A stretch of 7,844 nucleotides of DNA from JBCCLJ01 sp039026915 (GTDB lineage: Bacteria > Acidobacteriota > Thermoanaerobaculia > Multivoradales > Multivoraceae): NCBI GenBank assembly GCA_039026915.1, contig JBCCLJ010000273.1:1-7844 (forward strand), in the 5' to 3' direction. Numbering within the stretch: position 1 is the stretch's first letter; each line of letters opens with the position of its first letter. Shown one piece after another: positions 5,340-7,844 of this stretch. The position numbers and the translations under genes are program-made. The notes under the pieces were generated by a model. That model was not told where the DNA came from. It saw nothing but the letters and a program-made list of their open reading frames with translations, and did no database searches.

Positions 5340-7781
5340 GGGCGCCTGGTTCCTGCGGAAGGTTCGTGCCTTCCACTCGAGGTAGCGCAGGTACGTCATT
5401 CGCTTGATACGCAGGCCCAGCTTGGTGAAGGGCGAGATGTCGACGGGTTCGTGATTCAGGTCGAGCGGCGACAGGCGCGGCTCGAAGTAGGCCGCGAACT
5501 CGCCGACCGCGGAGGTGCATTTGAGGAGGTGATCGCACCGGGAGAGAAGAAGGCAGTCGATCAACACCTCCTCGCCCTTCTTGTAGCTCAGGTCGTCCTG
5601 CATCTCGAAGGGGTTCCGGATCCCGGACGCGCGAAAGGCATCGTAGGCCAGCACGCGATCTCCGTAGCGCTCCTCGAGCTCTTCGACGAACTGCTTCTGG
5701 TCCGTCGCGATGAAGATCTGGCAGGGCCCATGCTCTTCGGTGTAGGCGTCGATGTGCGGGAAGTACTCGGGCGGTCGGACGATCCGCATGAGCTCCGGCG
5801 GTCCGTCCGCCGTGCCCTTGTCGGTCCCGCGCATGTGCACTCCGAGGACTCGCGTGTCGCCGAAGTGCTCCCTCTGAAACTTGTCGACTTTCTCCAGAAC
5901 GTGAGGTTTGACTCGCACGTAGCGCTCGATCAACCGGTGCGCTCGGGCGCGCTGCTTCGGGTACCACTCGGGGTCCTCGTGGTACGTGTTGCGATGCATG
6001 TTGTGGGGATAGGGGAAGATGCTGTCCGGCTCGACGCAGTGGATCTCCCAGAGCTGATCCGTGGTCAGCGTGACGACGTCCTCGGCCTCGACAGGGTCGT
6101 CCGGATCGTCCAGCCTGCGCTGGAGGTCTGCATAGGTGAGGCCCGCCACCGGCTCGAAGTAGTAGTCCCAGGTGTTGTCGCCGTGGCGCGGGTCGTAGAA
6201 GGCGTTGGGACCGTCTTCCGACGTCGGGCCGAAGTAGACCACCGGGCGCAGGTCGTGCTTCTCGGCGTAGGTCAGCTGGTTCAGCGCGAAGTTGACGTAG
6301 GCGAAGAACCCCGCGTGGGAATGGTTGATTCGGATGACGAGAAAGCGCTCTCTCTCTCCCTGGCCGCTCGGAGCGGAGGGCCCGTCGGACTCGTTGTTGG
6401 TCTTCACCACGATCGCGTTCTCCCCTTCCGTTTCACCCCAGTGCATGGCGACCCTCTCATCGTCCGGGTGGAGAATCACTCCCCAGCCTGAGCCCGAAAC
6501 GGCTTCGAAGGGCACTTCTCGGACGCGGTCCCGACCAAGGACCACTTCGCCCGCCAAGGTCTCGCCCTCGCTCGAGGGAGTGCAATATAGCTGCAGACGC
6601 GGCAGGTCGGAGAGGTCGTCGGCGAAGCGGAGCGCGCTGGACCCCACCAGCAGGACTCGGAGCGATTCGGTCAGACGATGCTCTTCCTGGATCTTCTCGT
6701 AGAAGGCCGCCCGCTCCAGTATCGTCTCTCGCGCTTGCGGCGCCCTCTGGAACCTGAAGTCGTCGGACGGGTCATAGCGGGGATCGAGCGGTCCTCCCAG
6801 CGCCCAGTCGAGAAGGGCGTCCACCTTCTGTGCCGGGTCGTGATGCTCGAGGAACGTCCGGTGCCCCTGTGCCGCGATCTCTGCGGCCTCGCCAGGTCGA
6901 TCGAGAAAGTACTCGACCTTGGCCAGCAGATCGGCGGCGTCCGAGTAGGTCACCAGATCCTCTCCGACGGCGAAGGCGTGGCCGAGTCCCGACTCGACGG
7001 CCAGTTGGTCCGTCAGCAGAAACCCGCCGGCCGCAAGCACCTCGAACACTCTCAGGTTGAGATCTCCGTTCAGGCTGCAGTTGAAGGCGATCGCCGAGCG
7101 ACGGTAGAAGTCGGCGGCTTCGGCTCTGGAGATCTGCTCGTTCGGCAGCCGCTGGAGGAGAGGCACGCCGCGCCGGGTCAGACTTCCCAGAAGACGGGTC
7201 CGAACCACGTGCGGTTGCATCCCTGCTGCTGCGCCGACGAAGCACACTCGAGGCTCTGATCGGTTCGGCGATTCGGTCGGTGTGTGCTCGATGCCGAGCC
7301 CTGGAATCCAGGCGAGGTTCGACAATCCGATCTCTTGGAACCAGTGCAGATGGTGTCGGTCGTACAGCGAGACGATGCCGTCGAAATCCTCCGAGAGGGC
7401 GTACTCGAGCATCGCCTGGAGCGGCTGATGCATGTGGTGGGTGTCGCCGAGGAGGAGGATCTTGGGGCAGTCGAACGATCCCAGGTTTCTCGGCAGGTTG
7501 ATCCGGCTGGCGTTCGCCTGCACGAGTAACAGGTCGAAATTCAGCTCGACGCCCTGCTCTCTCAGCGCTTCAGCGAGGTCGTACTCCCTGGCCGGAACGT
7601 GGACCCACGGCCGGTTCTCGGGATCGAGGTTCGGTCCGTTGAGCCAGGTGTCGTCGACACGTGGAATCGTCGTGACCTGATTCGAGCTCAGTCGAGGCGC
7701 CGGGATGACGCTGGGGTCGTGCGTCCCACTGAGGAGAATCCGTGGGTCTTTGTGGGGGCGGGGCGGCATCCTCAGAGGCAC
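5337..7781 (-). CDS. Two-domain glycosyltransferase: CgeB-like GT-B fused to a fucosyltransferase-like domain
   Basis: The 814-residue product has three parts. Residues 13-330 resemble CgeB/Glyco_trans_1_2 GT-B enzymes: PRILLSG (13-19) opens the N-terminal fold, RVCFVGAAAG (178-187) the second, and LNLRVFEVLAAGGFLLTDQL (241-260) holds the donor-site Glu (E247), followed by LVTYSDAADLLAKVEYFL (276-293). Residues about 371-462 look like a small, degraded alpha/beta module (LRVLLVGSS, 374-382) that I cannot assign. Residues 480-814 form a fucosyltransferase-like domain: GFFAYVNFALNQLTYAEKHD (491-510), LGVHMRGTDKG (646-656), IFIATDQ (689-695) and LLLSRCDHLLKCTSA (744-758). Nine Lys/Arg in 787-810 could attach it to the membrane. 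It likely transfers two sugars onto one glycan. GTG 7781-7779 is the first start codon in the window; ATG 7769-7767 is an alternative. Neither has a good Shine-Dalgarno site, and the frame is open to the right edge, so the true start may lie outside. Confidence 0.82.
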   Translation of the reverse strand: MPLRMPPRPHKDPRILLSGTHDPSVIPAPRLSSNQVTTIPRVDDTWLNGPNLDPENRPWVHVPAREYDLAEALREQGVELNFDLLLVQANASRINLPRNLGSFDCPKILLLGDTHHMHQPLQAMLEYALSEDFDGIVSLYDRHHLHWFQEIGLSNLAWIPGLGIEHTPTESPNRSEPRVCFVGAAAGMQPHVVRTRLLGSLTRRGVPLLQRLPNEQISRAEAADFYRRSAIAFNCSLNGDLNLRVFEVLAAGGFLLTDQLAVESGLGHAFAVGEDLVTYSDAADLLAKVEYFLDRPGEAAEIAAQGHRTFLEHHDPAQKVDALLDWALGGPLDPRYDPSDDFRFQRAPQARETILERAAFYEKIQEEHRLTESLRVLLVGSSALRFADDLSDLPRLQLYCTPSSEGETLAGEVVLGRDRVREVPFEAVSGSGWGVILHPDDERVAMHWGETEGENAIVVKTNNESDGPSAPSGQGERERFLVIRINHSHAGFFAYVNFALNQLTYAEKHDLRPVVYFGPTSEDGPNAFYDPRHGDNTWDYYFEPVAGLTYADLQRRLDDPDDPVEAEDVVTLTTDQLWEIHCVEPDSIFPYPHNMHRNTYHEDPEWYPKQRARAHRLIERYVRVKPHVLEKVDKFQREHFGDTRVLGVHMRGTDKGTADGPPELMRIVRPPEYFPHIDAYTEEHGPCQIFIATDQKQFVEELEERYGDRVLAYDAFRASGIRNPFEMQDDLSYKKGEEVLIDCLLLSRCDHLLKCTSAVGEFAAYFEPRLSPLDLNHEPVDISPFTKLGLRIKRMTYLRYLEWKARTFRRNQAP

Positions 7782-7844
7782 AGGGTCTTCGCGATCGGGT
7801 TCGTCGATGATAGCTGCCGCGCCGCTCGCCGGCCTTGCTTGCCA
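7782..7844 (-). other. Open reading frame continuing upstream of the glycosyltransferase fusion to the window edge
   Basis: Read on the minus strand in the frame of the fusion gene, these 21 codons contain no stop and no ATG, GTG or TTG. They read as an acidic stretch (IIDEPDREDP) just before the annotated start. Either the fusion gene begins outside the window, or this is upstream or other-frame sequence. I see no promoter here. Confidence 0.4.

Noticed and set aside
5338..5967. N-terminal extension of the stand-alone glycosyltransferase by 210 residues
   Set aside because: The extension overlaps the conserved C-terminal domain of the upstream fusion in another frame and is Arg/Pro/Ala-rich; the TGATG overlap gives a better start at 5337.
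5451..6491. A 346-codon plus-strand frame opposite the glycosyltransferase fusion
   Set aside because: The minus strand encodes the fucosyltransferase-like motifs here; the plus product is a mirror-frame translation rich in Val, Leu and Arg with no domain.
1..7844. tRNA, rRNA, CRISPR array, insertion sequence or prophage elements
   Set aside because: I found no regularly spaced direct repeats, transposase-like protein, terminal inverted repeats or tRNA-like cloverleaf; the only repeats are the linker 10-mers and short palindromes.

Overview
The window is a GC-rich stretch of bacterial chromosome, densely coding, with six protein genes and no RNA gene, CRISPR array or insertion sequence that I can recognise. 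Two exported proteins with Sec-type signal peptides and one lipoprotein with a lipobox suggest a Gram-negative-type envelope. The phylum cannot be fixed from the sequence; a high-GC group such as Acidobacteria, Planctomycetes or Myxococcota would fit. This is a guess from style, not a measurement.

Left part, 1-1902: a divergent pair. A secreted beta/gamma-crystallin protein reads leftward off the window edge (1-734, minus). It has an Arg/Tyr-rich linker between two crystallin domains and three visible canonical Ca2+-site signatures. Across a 220-base divergent gap, a nucleoside hydrolase (955-1902, plus) carries a complete calcium/ribose active-site set and probably works in nucleoside salvage.

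Middle part, 2028-4317, plus: an apparent two-gene envelope operon. It encodes a secreted, probably beta-propeller protein and, 13 bases later, a lipoprotein with Ig-like domains that starts with GTG and has no clear Shine-Dalgarno site. They may act together at the cell surface.

Right part, 4327-7781, minus: a glycosyltransferase pair transcribed toward the lipoprotein gene. The first gene encodes a large two-enzyme fusion, with a CgeB-like GT-B glycosyltransferase at the N-terminus and a fucosyltransferase-like (FUT8/NodZ-type HxR motif) domain at the C-terminus. Its stop codon overlaps by one base the start of a second gene, which encodes a stand-alone protein of the same fucosyltransferase-like class and of almost the same size as the fused domain. 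They probably build or decorate one surface glycan. The two convergent blocks meet with only 9 bases between stop codons, inside a small palindrome.

The most unusual items are the glycosyltransferase fusion with its translationally coupled single-domain relative, and the crystallin protein with its repetitive basic linker. I see no defence, mobile or other clearly unprecedented system.
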